In this document: one piece after another, positions 1 to 11,795 of the stretch
Layout: the number at the start of each line of letters is the position of its first letter
Position numbering within the stretch: the first letter of the stretch is position 1
DNA from: Ephemeroptericola cinctiostellae
GTDB lineage: Bacteria; Pseudomonadota; Gammaproteobacteria; Burkholderiales; Burkholderiaceae
Length of the DNA: 64,000 nt
Direction: 5' to 3'
NCBI RefSeq assembly: GCF_003339525.1
Contig: NZ_CP031124.1
Span: 2,542,001-2,606,000 of the forward strand
The notes under the pieces: model-generated
The model's database searches: none
What the model saw: the letters and a program-made list of their open reading frames with translations, nothing else
What the model was told of the DNA's origin: nothing
Program-made: the position numbers and the translations under genes

Positions 1-4
1 GGGC

Positions 5-2374
5 TTGATGTTGATGGGCGTATTGGGTGCCATCATTTTACCCATCGTTGCCGCCATTTTTATCGCCATGGCTTGGCCGTCACTGCCATCGGTTGATACG
101 CTAAAAGACTATAAACCCCGCATGGCCATGGAAATCTACACCGAGGATGGTCAACTGATTGGCGAATTTGGTGCCGAACGGCGTAAACCCACATCATTCA
201 AAGACACCCCAACCCATCTCAAAAATGCCATTTTGGCGATTGAAGACGCACGCTTCTACGAACACCACGGTGTCGACTACTACGGCCTAGCCCGTGCCGT
301 GATCAACAACATACTGCATCCTGGTGAACCCCAAGGCGCCTCGACCATCACCCAACAATTGGCTAAAAACTTCTTTTTGACCAATGAGCGCACTCTGTCT
401 CGTAAAGCCTACGAGGCCATGATGGCGGTCAAAATTGAAAACAACCTGACCAAAGATGAAATTCTTGAACGCTACATGAATCACATCTATCTGGGTGAGC
501 GTGCATACGGCTTTGCCGCCGCCGCAGACATTTACTTTGGCAAAGAACTCAAAGACCTCACCATCGCTGAATCGGCCATGCTCGCTGCCCTGCCACAAGC
601 GCCCAGCGCAAACAATCCAATTCGCAACCGTGCCAATGCACAATCTCGCCAACAATACGTCCTGCAACGCATGCATGACTTGAACATGATCACGGACGCC
701 GAATATACGCAAGCAAAATCCGAGGTCGTCCGTGTTGTAGACACCAAAGCCGCCTCAATCAACCAACAATACGCGGTGCATGCTGAATACGTTGCTGAAA
801 TGGCTCGCCAATTGATGTTTGACCGTTACAAAGAAGCAGCTTACACAGAAGGTTTAAAAGTCTACACCACCATCAACAGCACGGAACAAACGGCTGCTTA
901 CAACGGCGTTCGCAATGCCGTGATCAGTTACGATCGACGCAAAGGTTATCATGGCCCAGAAGCCACCTACCCTTTACCAAGCAAACCTGAAGAGCAAACC
1001 AAAGCGCTCGACAAGATTTTTGATGAGCACAACGATTTTGATGAAATGCGTGCAGCCGTTGTCACAGCAGTATCAGGCACAGCGATTAAAGCCATCTTGG
1101 CCGACGGCGAAAACATCAGCATCACAGGCTCAGGCTTGGGATTGGCTCGAGGTGCGCTCAACCCATCCAGTAAAATTGCCATCAAAGTGGGTTCGGTCAT
1201 TCGAGTGGTTGAGTCCACAGACGACGCCACATGGCGAATCGCCCAAGTGCCTGAAGTACAAGCCTCATTCGTCGCCATGTCCAGCACAGATGGCGCCATC
1301 CGCGCGCTGGTTGGTGGCTTTGATTTCAACTTAAGCAAATTCAACCATGTCACACAAGCCTACCGTCAACCAGGCTCAGGCATCAAACCATTCGTGTACT
1401 CATCCGCAATGGAAAAACTCGGCCTCACACCCAACTCAATTGTTGATGACACCCCCATCAAAGTGGGTTCATGGACGCCACAAAACTCGGATGGTCGCTT
1501 TTTAGGCCCCATCCCTTTAAGTACAGCATTGGCTGGCTCACGCAACATGGTGTCCATCCGCCTGCTTCAAAGTGTGGGTAACGATTACTTCCGTCAATAT
1601 GCTTCGCGTTTTGGTTTTGAACCCAACCGAATTGATCAATATTTAACCGTCGCGCTCGGTGCAATTGAAACCACCAGCTGGCAAATGGCAGGTGCATACG
1701 GTGTCTTTGCCAATGGCGGTTACAAAGTCAACCCCTACATTATCAGCAAAGTGGTTGACCGCAATGGCGCTGTGATTTTGCAAGCACAACCGAAAAAGGC
1801 AGGCGATCCCGCCAACCGCATCATCACTGAGAAAAATGCAGCCATGACGGACTCATTGATGCGAGGCGTGGTGCGCAATGGCACAGCACGCGCAGCGATG
1901 GCACTTGGCCGTTCAGACATTGCAGGTAAAACAGGAACCACCAACGATGCCATTGATGCATGGTTCAATGGTTATCAACCCAAACTGGTGGGCATCGCTT
2001 GGATGGGCTTTGACAAACCAAAGTCTTTGGGTGAAAGCGAATTTGGCGGCACATTGGCACTGCCCATCTGGATGAACTACATGCGCGTCGCATTGAATAA
2101 ACAAAAAATTGAAAACCGCACAGACAGCTTTGACAGCGGCAACAACCTGTCCACAGGCGCTACGGGCAATGGTGGCGGGCACGCCAACAAAGCCCCTGAA
2201 GAACTCAATGTCGACAGCAATGCCGTCCCACCGTCCAACAGCGAAGCACGTCAAGCCGCAGAAAAGGTCAATGAAGCAGACGTCAAAGAAGCGGCCAAAC
2301 CAAAAGCAGCAGGCCCAGACCCTCTGGCACCCTTTGTCTACAAGCCACCGGTTGCACAACCTGTAAAACCATAA
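5..2374 (+). CDS. mrcA: Penicillin-binding protein 1A, bifunctional peptidoglycan glycosyltransferase/transpeptidase (5' end may be cut)
   Basis: Class A PBP that polymerises lipid II and cross-links the glycan strands in the periplasm. One N-terminal membrane anchor (about residues 1-24) is followed by a GT51 domain with EDARFYEHHGVD, GASTITQQLAKN and the RYMNHIYLG region. The C-terminal transpeptidase domain shows the SxxK box in RQPGSGIKPF, SRN in AGSRNMVS and KTGTTN. The tail after about residue 700 is Pro/Ala-rich and low complexity. The frame stays open to the left edge, so the TTG/ATG starts near position 5 may not be the true start; at most a few cytoplasmic residues should be missing. 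The gene ends in a strong terminator. Confidence 0.95.
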   Translation: MMLMGVLGAIILPIVAAIFIAMAWPSLPSVDTLKDYKPRMAMEIYTEDGQLIGEFGAERRKPTSFKDTPTHLKNAILAIEDARFYEHHGVDYYGLARAVINNILHPGEPQGASTITQQLAKNFFLTNERTLSRKAYEAMMAVKIENNLTKDEILERYMNHIYLGERAYGFAAAADIYFGKELKDLTIAESAMLAALPQAPSANNPIRNRANAQSRQQYVLQRMHDLNMITDAEYTQAKSEVVRVVDTKAASINQQYAVHAEYVAEMARQLMFDRYKEAAYTEGLKVYTTINSTEQTAAYNGVRNAVISYDRRKGYHGPEATYPLPSKPEEQTKALDKIFDEHNDFDEMRAAVVTAVSGTAIKAILADGENISITGSGLGLARGALNPSSKIAIKVGSVIRVVESTDDATWRIAQVPEVQASFVAMSSTDGAIRALVGGFDFNLSKFNHVTQAYRQPGSGIKPFVYSSAMEKLGLTPNSIVDDTPIKVGSWTPQNSDGRFLGPIPLSTALAGSRNMVSIRLLQSVGNDYFRQYASRFGFEPNRIDQYLTVALGAIETTSWQMAGAYGVFANGGYKVNPYIISKVVDRNGAVILQAQPKKAGDPANRIITEKNAAMTDSLMRGVVRNGTARAAMALGRSDIAGKTGTTNDAIDAWFNGYQPKLVGIAWMGFDKPKSLGESEFGGTLALPIWMNYMRVALNKQKIENRTDSFDSGNNLSTGATGNGGGHANKAPEELNVDSNAVPPSNSEARQAAEKVNEADVKEAAKPKAAGPDPLAPFVYKPPVAQPVKP

Positions 2375-2390
2375 AACATAGTGCAAAAAA

Positions 2391-2409
2391 AGCGAACCGT
2401 TGGTTCGCT
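2391..2409. terminator. Bidirectional rho-independent terminator after mrcA
   Basis: Perfect 8-bp stem AGCGAACC/GGTTCGCT with a 3-nt loop, an A-run before it and a T-run after it. It can therefore stop rightward mrcA transcription and leftward transcription coming from tadA. Confidence 0.9.
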
Positions 2410-2515
2410 TTTTTTATTGCTTTGTTGATGGGGTGAACACAGCACACACAACACCAAAAACTGCACCCATCACTCAGTCTTATCACTCAACCCCATCAAC
2501 AGTCCCATCACACAG

Positions 2516-3034
2516 TCACAACTCAACCTGATCTTTTGGTGCTTTTTTAGCCACGCGCCGCTCTTTAAAAAACTGTTGCAACACCGCACGTGCCTCATCC
2601 GCCAAAACCCCACCGATCGGTTGGGTGTGGTGATTCACTTGTTCATTTTGAAACACATTCATCACCGACCCCGCCACACCTGTTTTATGATCATACGCAC
2701 CAAACACCACCCGACGGATGCGTGCATGCATCATCGCACCCGCACACATCAAGCAAGGCTCTAAAGTCACGAACAATTCACACTCAGGCAAACGGTAATT
2801 GTTTAACATTAAACCAGCCGCCCGCAAAGCCTGCATTTCAGCGTGCGCCGTTGCATCATGTAAACCGATGGGTTGATTAAATCCTGTTGCCACCACGACA
2901 TCATGGCAGACCACAACAGCACCCACAGGCACTTCACCCGCAGCATAAGCCAAGCGCGCAGCCTCCAATGCAAGCCCCATAAAATAGGCATCGCGCTCCT
3001 CAGGAGAGCCCCAAGAAAGCATCCCACTGGACAT
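2516..3034 (-). CDS. tadA: tRNA-specific adenosine deaminase
   Basis: Zinc-dependent deaminase that converts the wobble adenosine of tRNA-Arg(ACG) to inosine. The cytidine-deaminase-fold signature is complete: HAEMQALRAAG (Zn-binding His and catalytic Glu) and PCLMCAGAMMHARI (the two Zn cysteines). At 172 aa it is the usual size. The ATG follows the proB stop codon after one base, so it is almost certainly translated from the obgE-proB transcript. An internal ATG four codons in (MLSW) is an alternative start. Confidence 0.95.
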   Translation of the reverse strand: MSSGMLSWGSPEERDAYFMGLALEAARLAYAAGEVPVGAVVVCHDVVVATGFNQPIGLHDATAHAEMQALRAAGLMLNNYRLPECELFVTLEPCLMCAGAMMHARIRRVVFGAYDHKTGVAGSVMNVFQNEQVNHHTQPIGGVLADEARAVLQQFFKERRVAKKAPKDQVEL

Positions 3035-3035
3035 G

Positions 3036-5725
<2,690 letters not shown>

Positions 5726-5980
5726 TTAAGACACGACGCTCACAGTGCGGCGTTTTTGTGCGCCTTTAACTGCGAATTGCACTTTGCCTTCAACCAAAGC
5801 AAACAAGGTGTGGTCTTTACCCATGCCCACGCCTTCACCTGCATGGTACTCAGTACCACGTTGGCGAATGATGATGTTGCCAGGAACGATGTGTTCGCCG
5901 CCATACATTTTCACGCCCAAGCGTTTCGATTCCGATTCACGACCATTTCGCGTCGAGCCGCCGCCCTTCTTTTGTGCCAT
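5726..5980 (-). CDS. rpmA: 50S ribosomal protein L27
   Basis: 84-aa L27, whose N-terminal tail reaches toward the peptidyl-transferase centre. The start is set at [16 protein letters not shown], the conserved family N-terminus; an upstream in-frame ATG at 6028 would add 16 unrelated residues. The rest ([30 protein letters not shown]) is canonical. It lies 81 bp behind rplU in the same operon and ends in a terminator. Confidence 0.97.
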   Translation of the reverse strand: MAQKKGGGSTRNGRESESKRLGVKMYGGEHIVPGNIIIRQRGTEYHAGEGVGMGKDHTLFALVEGKVQFAVKGAQKRRTVSVVS

Positions 5981-6061
5981 GATGACATCCTTTACATAAT
6001 TTTCAAACCCGATGCACTTCTCGCACATCAGCGTTAAATCAAACTTGCCGACAAAAACCGA

Positions 6062-6373
6062 TTAAGCGTTAACTGTTTCGATAACGATTTCAGTGTAGTT
6101 TTGACGGTGACCTTGGCGTTTTTGGTAATGCTTACGACGGCGCATTTTAAAAATGCGAACTTTGTCGTGACGACCTTGAGACAAGACCTTAGCTACCACA
6201 GAAGCACCTGACACCAACGGCGTACCCACAACCAAACCTTCGCCAGAACCCACGGCCAAGACTTCGTTCAAGGTAATTTGTTGTCCAACGTCAGCAGTGA
6301 TCTGTTCTATTTTCAATTTTTGACCAGCGATAACGCGATACTGCTTACCACCAGTTTTTATGACTGCGTACAT
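6062..6373 (-). CDS. rplU: 50S ribosomal protein L21
   Basis: 103-aa L21 starting [14 protein letters not shown], with the C-terminal [16 protein letters not shown] block that binds 23S rRNA. AAGGA lies at good spacing before the ATG. First gene of rplU-rpmA. A near-consensus promoter (6428-6456) and a 5'-terminal mRNA hairpin (6395-6424) lie directly upstream. Confidence 0.97.
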   Translation of the reverse strand: MYAVIKTGGKQYRVIAGQKLKIEQITADVGQQITLNEVLAVGSGEGLVVGTPLVSGASVVAKVLSQGRHDKVRIFKMRRRKHYQKRQGHRQNYTEIVIETVNA

Positions 6374-6394
6374 GAATATTCCTTAAATTTAAAC

Positions 6395-6424
6395 CCCTCT
6401 TTACGCACCATTGCGAAAAGAGGG
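6395..6424 (-). promoter_or_regulatory. Stem-loop at the 5' end of the rplU-rpmA mRNA
   Basis: A 13-bp stem with one mismatch and a 4-nt loop (arms 6395-6407 and 6412-6424), just upstream of the rplU Shine-Dalgarno sequence. The predicted transcription start falls at the outer edge of the stem, so the message would begin with this hairpin. It could stabilise the mRNA or be a binding site for L21; there is no U-run, so it is not an ordinary terminator. Confidence 0.6.
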
Positions 6425-6427
6425 TCA

Positions 6428-6456
6428 ATTGTATAAGGTTTTCTTAAAGAAATCAA
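6428..6456 (-). promoter_or_regulatory. Sigma-70 type promoter for rplU-rpmA
   Basis: On the minus strand -35 TTGATT (6451-6456), a 17-nt spacer and -10 TACAAT (6428-6433), both one or two bases from consensus. It sits about 55 bp upstream of the rplU start codon. Confidence 0.75.
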
Positions 6457-6650
6457 GTAAAACAATCTGTTAGCATTTTTTGACGGCATTGATTTGCGTT
6501 TTAACGCCTTTTTTGTTGGGCTTTTCCGACAACCTCAATCCAAGCAAATGAATCGAAACTAGCTTTTTACTTTTTTCGACTCACTACCAAAGTGTCTACG
6601 TTTCCAATCCTCAACATCTTTATTCATCAATGCTTATTTGACCAACGCGC

Positions 6651-6815
6651 TTATATTTCCATCATCTCAAAATCTTCTTTGCGCGCACCACACTCAGGAC
6701 AAGTCCAATTCATCGGCACGTCTTCCCACTTTGTACCTGGAGCAATGTCATCCTCTGGAGAGCCCAGCTCTTCATCATAAACCCAACCGCAAATTAAGCA
6801 CATCCACGTTTTCAT
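6651..6815 (-). CDS. Rubredoxin
   Basis: 54-aa iron-sulfur electron carrier. Reading the minus strand gives MKTWMCLICGWVYDEELG at the start and WTCPECGARKEDFEMMEI at the end: the two CxxCG loops that coordinate one iron, with the usual aromatic and acidic residues between them. AGGA stands 6 nt before the ATG. It is divergent from thiD, a neighbourhood known in betaproteobacteria. Its redox partner cannot be read from the sequence. Confidence 0.95.
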   Translation of the reverse strand: MKTWMCLICGWVYDEELGSPEDDIAPGTKWEDVPMNWTCPECGARKEDFEMMEI

Positions 6816-7087
6816 GTTATTCCTTTTTTATTTTACAAATCCATTCAAATGCGCATTATCGCATCACAAACGGGTACAATATTACCATCGAATGACCGTG
6901 TTTAAATAGGGCTTTTGCCGTAATTTTCAAGTTTTGAATGTTTAGATTGAACTTACACACAATCCGATGGACGAGTTGATTTTGATTTGTTTTTTCTAGA
7001 TTTTGTGCAAGCTTTTCAATCAAACCCCCAATATTAACACGCACAAAGTGCGTTTATTGCTTTGCACTTAACACTAAAGAGAACGCC

Positions 7088-7990
7088 ATGAGCTACCCCA
7101 TTGTTTTGAGCTTCAACGCCCATGATCCCACAGGCGGGGCTGGCATCGCTGCCGATGCACTCACCTGCGCCAGCTTAGAAGCCTCAGCTTTTACTGTGCC
7201 CACCGCGTTATTGACGGGTGACTTTTCTCAATTGGATGCGGTCTGCCCTTTGGATGCCGAATGGATCGACGATCAAGCACGCACGCTGCTTGAAGACTCT
7301 GTGATTCACGCCATAAAAATAGGCGTGTTGCCCGACCTCAACATGGTGCGCGTGATCGCCGAAATCATCTCAGATTACCCACAAGTCCCCGTCATTCTTG
7401 CCCCCTCCATCCTCGTCGCAGACGATGACGAGGACAACGATGCCGACGACATCATTCGCGCCATTCATGAACTGATTGTGCCCAACACGCATTTGCTGAT
7501 CGCACAAAAATCCTTACTGGCGCAGCTGGCTGAAATCAAACACGATTTTTCCAGCATCGCCAAAAACGATCCCGCCGCACTTGCGCGCGCTCATGTGCAA
7601 GCCATTCTGGGCATGGGTTGCGAATACGTGCTGTTGACCGATGCTTTTGCGCCCGAGCCACAAGTGGTGCATCAACTGTTTCATGATGACGGCCTGTTGC
7701 GCTCAGACGCTTTTGTGCGTTTGCCCGATTCTTTTTTGGGTGCAAACAGCACATTATCGGCAGCGATTACCGCGCTCATTGCCCACGGCCAACCCACCCC
7801 ACAAGCTGTCGGTGAAGGTTTGGAATTCACGTGGCAAACATTAAAGCATGGCATCAACATGGGCATGGGCAAAAAAATTCCCGATCGCTTTTATTGGACA
7901 CGAGAAGGCGATGAAGCAAAGGCGACAACTGAGCCTCAAAAAACCGTGGGCGGTAAACGCCCCACGCCATCGCCAAGCACATTGCAATAA
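7088..7990 (+). CDS. thiD: ThiD-like hydroxymethylpyrimidine (phosphate) kinase with altered active-site motifs
   Basis: Ribokinase-fold protein of the family that phosphorylates HMP and HMP-P in thiamine synthesis. The N-terminal DPTGGAGIAAD substrate loop and the C-terminal GMGKKIPDRFYW match the betaproteobacterial ThiD type found beside rubredoxin. Several expected motifs are missing: the G(S/T)GCTL anion-hole/base motif reads GANSTL, the DPV...G segment is replaced by APSILVADDDEDNDADD, and TPNxxE reads AQKSLL. Family membership is clear, but catalytic activity is doubtful. Length 300 aa. Confidence 0.8.
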   Translation: MSYPIVLSFNAHDPTGGAGIAADALTCASLEASAFTVPTALLTGDFSQLDAVCPLDAEWIDDQARTLLEDSVIHAIKIGVLPDLNMVRVIAEIISDYPQVPVILAPSILVADDDEDNDADDIIRAIHELIVPNTHLLIAQKSLLAQLAEIKHDFSSIAKNDPAALARAHVQAILGMGCEYVLLTDAFAPEPQVVHQLFHDDGLLRSDAFVRLPDSFLGANSTLSAAITALIAHGQPTPQAVGEGLEFTWQTLKHGINMGMGKKIPDRFYWTREGDEAKATTEPQKTVGGKRPTPSPSTLQ

Positions 7991-8294
7991 ACCCACGACA
8001 ATGGGAACTCGCACCGTCTCAGCCAATCAAAGCTTTTGGCAAGCGGTGCGACGACCCATCGGCTCACACGGATCAACAGTACGTGGGGTTAATCGAACGA
8101 CAGCCTAAACTTGACACATCGACGAGTTTCACGACAAAAGGTCAAACAGACGGTCAAACAAACAGTAAATGACAAAACAGTAAATGCATTTGAGCGCATG
8201 CCATCCATGCCACCAAACGCACACATCACCGACCACACACAATCACCGCAACCACTTTAAATCCCGATTCCGAAACCACTCCATTTTTTATCTC
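7991..8294. other. Intergenic region between thiD and serB with a two-part hairpin
   Basis: About 300 bp. At 8009-8051 an outer 8-bp stem TCGCACCG/CGGTGCGA encloses an inner 5-bp stem GCCAA/TTGGC; there is no T-run behind it. A 35-codon frame (8001-8108, plus strand) has a faint likeness to the N-terminus of HemL, the usual neighbour of thiD, but far too little for a gene call. The rest, up to the serB start, is A/C-rich and featureless. Confidence 0.35.
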
Positions 8295-9140
8295 ATGAAC
8301 ATCACTTTTCAACACCCCAACCCACTGTCCGACACACTCATCGCACAACTCACCCATGCCCTTCCGGGTGAATTGCGCCGCATCAGCCCGAACTGCGTCA
8401 AACTAGAAAACACCCTGTTCGACCCCACCATTCGTGCACGCCTCACCGCTGAAGCGCAAACAGCAGGCATCGACATCGCACTGCTCGAACGCACTTACAC
8501 ATGGTCGGACTTCAAACTGCTCGCCATGGACATGGACTCCACCGTCATCAACATCGAATGCATCGATGAAATGGCCGACATGTGTGGTAAAAAAGCCGAA
8601 GTGGCCGCCATCACCGAAGCCGCCATGCGCGGTGAAATCACCGATTTCAATGACAGCCTGCGCCGCCGTCTCGCCATCCTTGCGGGCACAGACGCCAGCA
8701 TCCTGCAACGCGTCCTCGACGAACGCCTACAACTCAATCCTGGGGCAGAGCAACTGGTCGCCGCCGCCCACGCGCACGGCCTGCAAACCCTGCTCGTTTC
8801 AGGCGGCTTCACCTTTTTCACCGATGCCGTACAGAAACGCCTCCAACTCACCCACACACGTTCAAACGCACTTGAAATCATCGACCACACCCTCACAGGC
8901 CGCGTCACCAGCACCATCGTCAACGCCGACATCAAAGCCGAAACGGTGCAAGCGCACTGCGACGCCCTCAATGTCCCAAGCAGCAGCGCGATCTGTATGG
9001 GCGATGGCGCCAATGACTTGACCATGATGGGCATCAGCGGCCTGTCCGTCGCCTACCACGCCAAACCGCGCGTGCAAGCGCAGGCCATGGTCAGCTTTAA
9101 CCACATGGGTTTGGATGGATTGATTCAGATTTTGGAGTAA
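8295..9140 (+). CDS. serB: Phosphoserine phosphatase
   Basis: HAD-family enzyme for the last step of serine synthesis. Motif I DMDSTVINIECIDEMAD contains the nucleophilic and acid/base aspartates; motif II is VSGGFTFF; motif IV is MGDGANDLTMM with the Mg ligands. Residues 1-75 form the short N-terminal extension seen in proteobacterial SerB. The start at MNITFQHPN gives 281 aa, close to the family size; an upstream in-frame ATG would add 37 His/Ser-rich residues without likeness. The ribosome-binding site is weak. Confidence 0.93.
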   Translation: MNITFQHPNPLSDTLIAQLTHALPGELRRISPNCVKLENTLFDPTIRARLTAEAQTAGIDIALLERTYTWSDFKLLAMDMDSTVINIECIDEMADMCGKKAEVAAITEAAMRGEITDFNDSLRRRLAILAGTDASILQRVLDERLQLNPGAEQLVAAAHAHGLQTLLVSGGFTFFTDAVQKRLQLTHTRSNALEIIDHTLTGRVTSTIVNADIKAETVQAHCDALNVPSSSAICMGDGANDLTMMGISGLSVAYHAKPRVQAQAMVSFNHMGLDGLIQILE

Positions 9141-9372
9141 ATGAGGGAGATGCGACAAAAGCCACGAAAATGGCTTTTGAGAGGACAGTAAGATAATCCC
9201 ATTAAGTCGAGCGCTGATACACACACTGGAAAAATCATACGTTAAAGTGAAACGCATGAATCGCTCCTGTCATGTCATGCCGTGCTTGACGCGTCGGACG
9301 ATTAAAGCTCTGATTGCAAGTAAAATTGCGATCAAGGAAAGTATTCAAATAAATATGAAAATCTTCACATAT

Positions 9373-9402
9373 AAAAAATAGGCTCTTACGAGCCTATTTT
9401 TT
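9373..9402. terminator. Bidirectional terminator after the pilin gene
   Basis: Perfect 12-bp arms (9373-9384 and 9391-9402) made of an A6 run plus TAGGCT pairing with AGCCTA plus T6, 6-nt loop. It ends leftward transcription of the pilin gene. Between it and serB (9141-9372) I see only a small hairpin at 9157-9178 and a 41-codon plus-strand frame without a ribosome-binding site. Confidence 0.88.
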
Positions 9403-9418
9403 ATAAAGTGCATTAATA

Positions 9419-9853
9419 TTAGCAAATGCCTTGCGCCTGACACGTCCCACCAACAACCCATGTCACACCATTAGCAGCACCCGCAGCAACAATCGCAGGT
9501 GTTAATGTATAAGTAAACACACCCGCTTGATTTTGAGACGTGGCAGTAATGACACCATTAACAACCACCACACTCGCCACATTATTACTAGCCGCTGCAT
9601 TTGCTGGAATACCATTCGTAGCCGCATTACAATTGCCAAGAACACCTTGAACCTGCAAACAACTCTCAACCGCTGTCTTATATGGCGATGTTGCATTCAC
9701 CACCTCAACAAAACGTGCACGTTGAATCTGAGTCTGCAAACGCGGCACAGCCAAACTCGCCAACACGCCAATCACGGCGATGACCACCAACAACTCCAAA
9801 AGGGTAAAGCCCAATTGATTATGTAATTTTTTATTCAGCAAACGACCGTTCAT
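9419..9853 (-). CDS. Type IV pilin (PilA/PilE-like major subunit)
   Basis: 144-aa prepilin. The leader MNGRLLNKKLHNQLG ends in the Gly used by prepilin peptidase. The mature protein starts FTLLELLVVIAVIGVLASL with Phe+1 (the N-methylated residue) and Glu+5 needed for assembly. The globular part has two Cys pairs: SCLQVQGVLGNC, and the terminal CQAQGIC, which resembles the D-region disulfide. It has its own terminator and no pilus assembly genes nearby, so assembly must depend on genes elsewhere. Confidence 0.9.
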   Translation of the reverse strand: MNGRLLNKKLHNQLGFTLLELLVVIAVIGVLASLAVPRLQTQIQRARFVEVVNATSPYKTAVESCLQVQGVLGNCNAATNGIPANAAASNNVASVVVVNGVITATSQNQAGVFTYTLTPAIVAAGAANGVTWVVGGTCQAQGIC

Positions 9854-9890
9854 ATTAACTCCACCTTTGATATAGTTACACTGGTAAAAA

Positions 9891-10700
9891 TTATATCTTA
9901 CTTTTTAAAAAAAGTACATCCCATACGCCATGACCGAGCTTATTTCCACGATTTTCATACTTTGTCAGTGGTCTTGCGTCAGGACGTGGGATAAAACCAC
10001 CCTCTTTGTTGTAATTTGTCAACAAATCTACGGAATTAAAAACTTCCATCATTTGCTCTGCATAGTTTTCCCAGTCCGTTGCACAATGGATATAACCTTG
10101 TGACTTCAATCTTTTGGCCAATTCATACACAAATGGGGCTTTAATAAGGCGACGCTTGTGATGGCGGGCCTTGTGCCATGGATCTGGGAAATAAATGTGT
10201 ACACCCGAAAGCGTCTCGGGGGCGATCATGTCGCGCACAATTTCCACTGCATCGTGCTGCATCACTCGCAAGTTGGTGATGTTATTGTCCTCAATGCGCT
10301 TAAGTAAAGCGCCCACACCCGATGTAAAAACCTCTACGCCGATGTAATTAATATCTGGATTTTGCATGGCAATTTTTGCGGTGGTTTCACCCATGCCGCA
10401 GCCAATTTCCAGCACAATGGGGTGATCATTGACAAAAATCCCCGCCCAATCCGCTGCACTTTTAAGTAGTTTATCGTAGGGAATGCCAAATTTTGGCAAC
10501 ATGGTTTCATAAGCGCGGCGCTGACCTTCTGAAAAGTGCCCTTTTCGATGAACAAAGCTTTTGATGTGGCCATAAATGGGGGTATCGGCAGAGCCTACTT
10601 CGGCCGATTCTGTCGTTTGACTTTGGGTCGCCTCATCCGTGTGAGCGTCTGGATGGATTTGTGTGTTCTGATCGGTGTTGTCTGTGTGGGTGTGGTTCAT
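9891..10700 (-). CDS. trmB: tRNA (guanine-N7-)-methyltransferase
   Basis: SAM-dependent methylation of G46 in the tRNA variable loop. SAM site LEIGCGMGETTA at about residue 88; active-site loop YFPDPWHKARHHKRRLI; the C-terminus carries the conserved Thr/Glu segment near TKYENRG. Residues 1-45 are a His/Thr/Gln-rich extension ahead of the core, longer than in many TrmB proteins, so a later start is possible although I see no better ribosome-binding site. Confidence 0.94.
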   Translation of the reverse strand: MNHTHTDNTDQNTQIHPDAHTDEATQSQTTESAEVGSADTPIYGHIKSFVHRKGHFSEGQRRAYETMLPKFGIPYDKLLKSAADWAGIFVNDHPIVLEIGCGMGETTAKIAMQNPDINYIGVEVFTSGVGALLKRIEDNNITNLRVMQHDAVEIVRDMIAPETLSGVHIYFPDPWHKARHHKRRLIKAPFVYELAKRLKSQGYIHCATDWENYAEQMMEVFNSVDLLTNYNKEGGFIPRPDARPLTKYENRGNKLGHGVWDVLFLKSKI

Positions 10701-11031
10701 GGTTTGCTTTTGCTTGAGTTTAATTTGATGTGACTTGATGTCGCAGCATTGATCTGACAGCGACCCTCAAAATATACTTTTAATAAATTTAGGTTGAGAT
10801 TTTACGCGAGAAAATAGATTGTGTTTAGAGTAGATTGCATTTAAAGTCAAACCACTTCCTTGCAAAGGAGCTCAACGAGTGCACCCATGTCACAGAAACA
10901 GGACAAACATCAGAAATGTAAACAAAATCAAACCATTGACTTTGAATCAACTGTTTTTTCTGTTCATTGAATGCAAAACCCCAGTCACACGGACTGGGGG
11001 ATTGGTTTCGCCAAATGACAGCGAAAAAAGA
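10701..11031. other. Intergenic region upstream of trmB with the adk terminator
   Basis: About 330 bp, AT-rich, without a credible reading frame. The right end holds a terminator-like hairpin at 10979-10999 (8-bp stem CCCCAGTC/GACTGGGG) that, read leftward, is followed by GGTTTT and ends adk. The left part should contain the trmB promoter, which I cannot place. Confidence 0.5.
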
Positions 11032-11700
<669 letters not shown>

Positions 11701-11795
11701 TTATAAATTTTTACCGTGCGTCTCCAGCACGTTGGGCATGAACATTGCAGCCCCTTTAACCCGTAACCTTACCGCAGTCTGGCCTGCGGGTCAAG

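Noticed and set aside
7991..8110. tRNA or tmRNA gene (GTTCGATTAA-like stretch on the minus strand)
   Set aside because: No cloverleaf arms can be built around it and no CCA-proximal acceptor stem fits.
9257..9380. 41-codon plus-strand frame ahead of the pilin terminator
   Set aside because: No ribosome-binding site, composition without likeness to any protein, and the end overlaps the terminator of the opposite gene.
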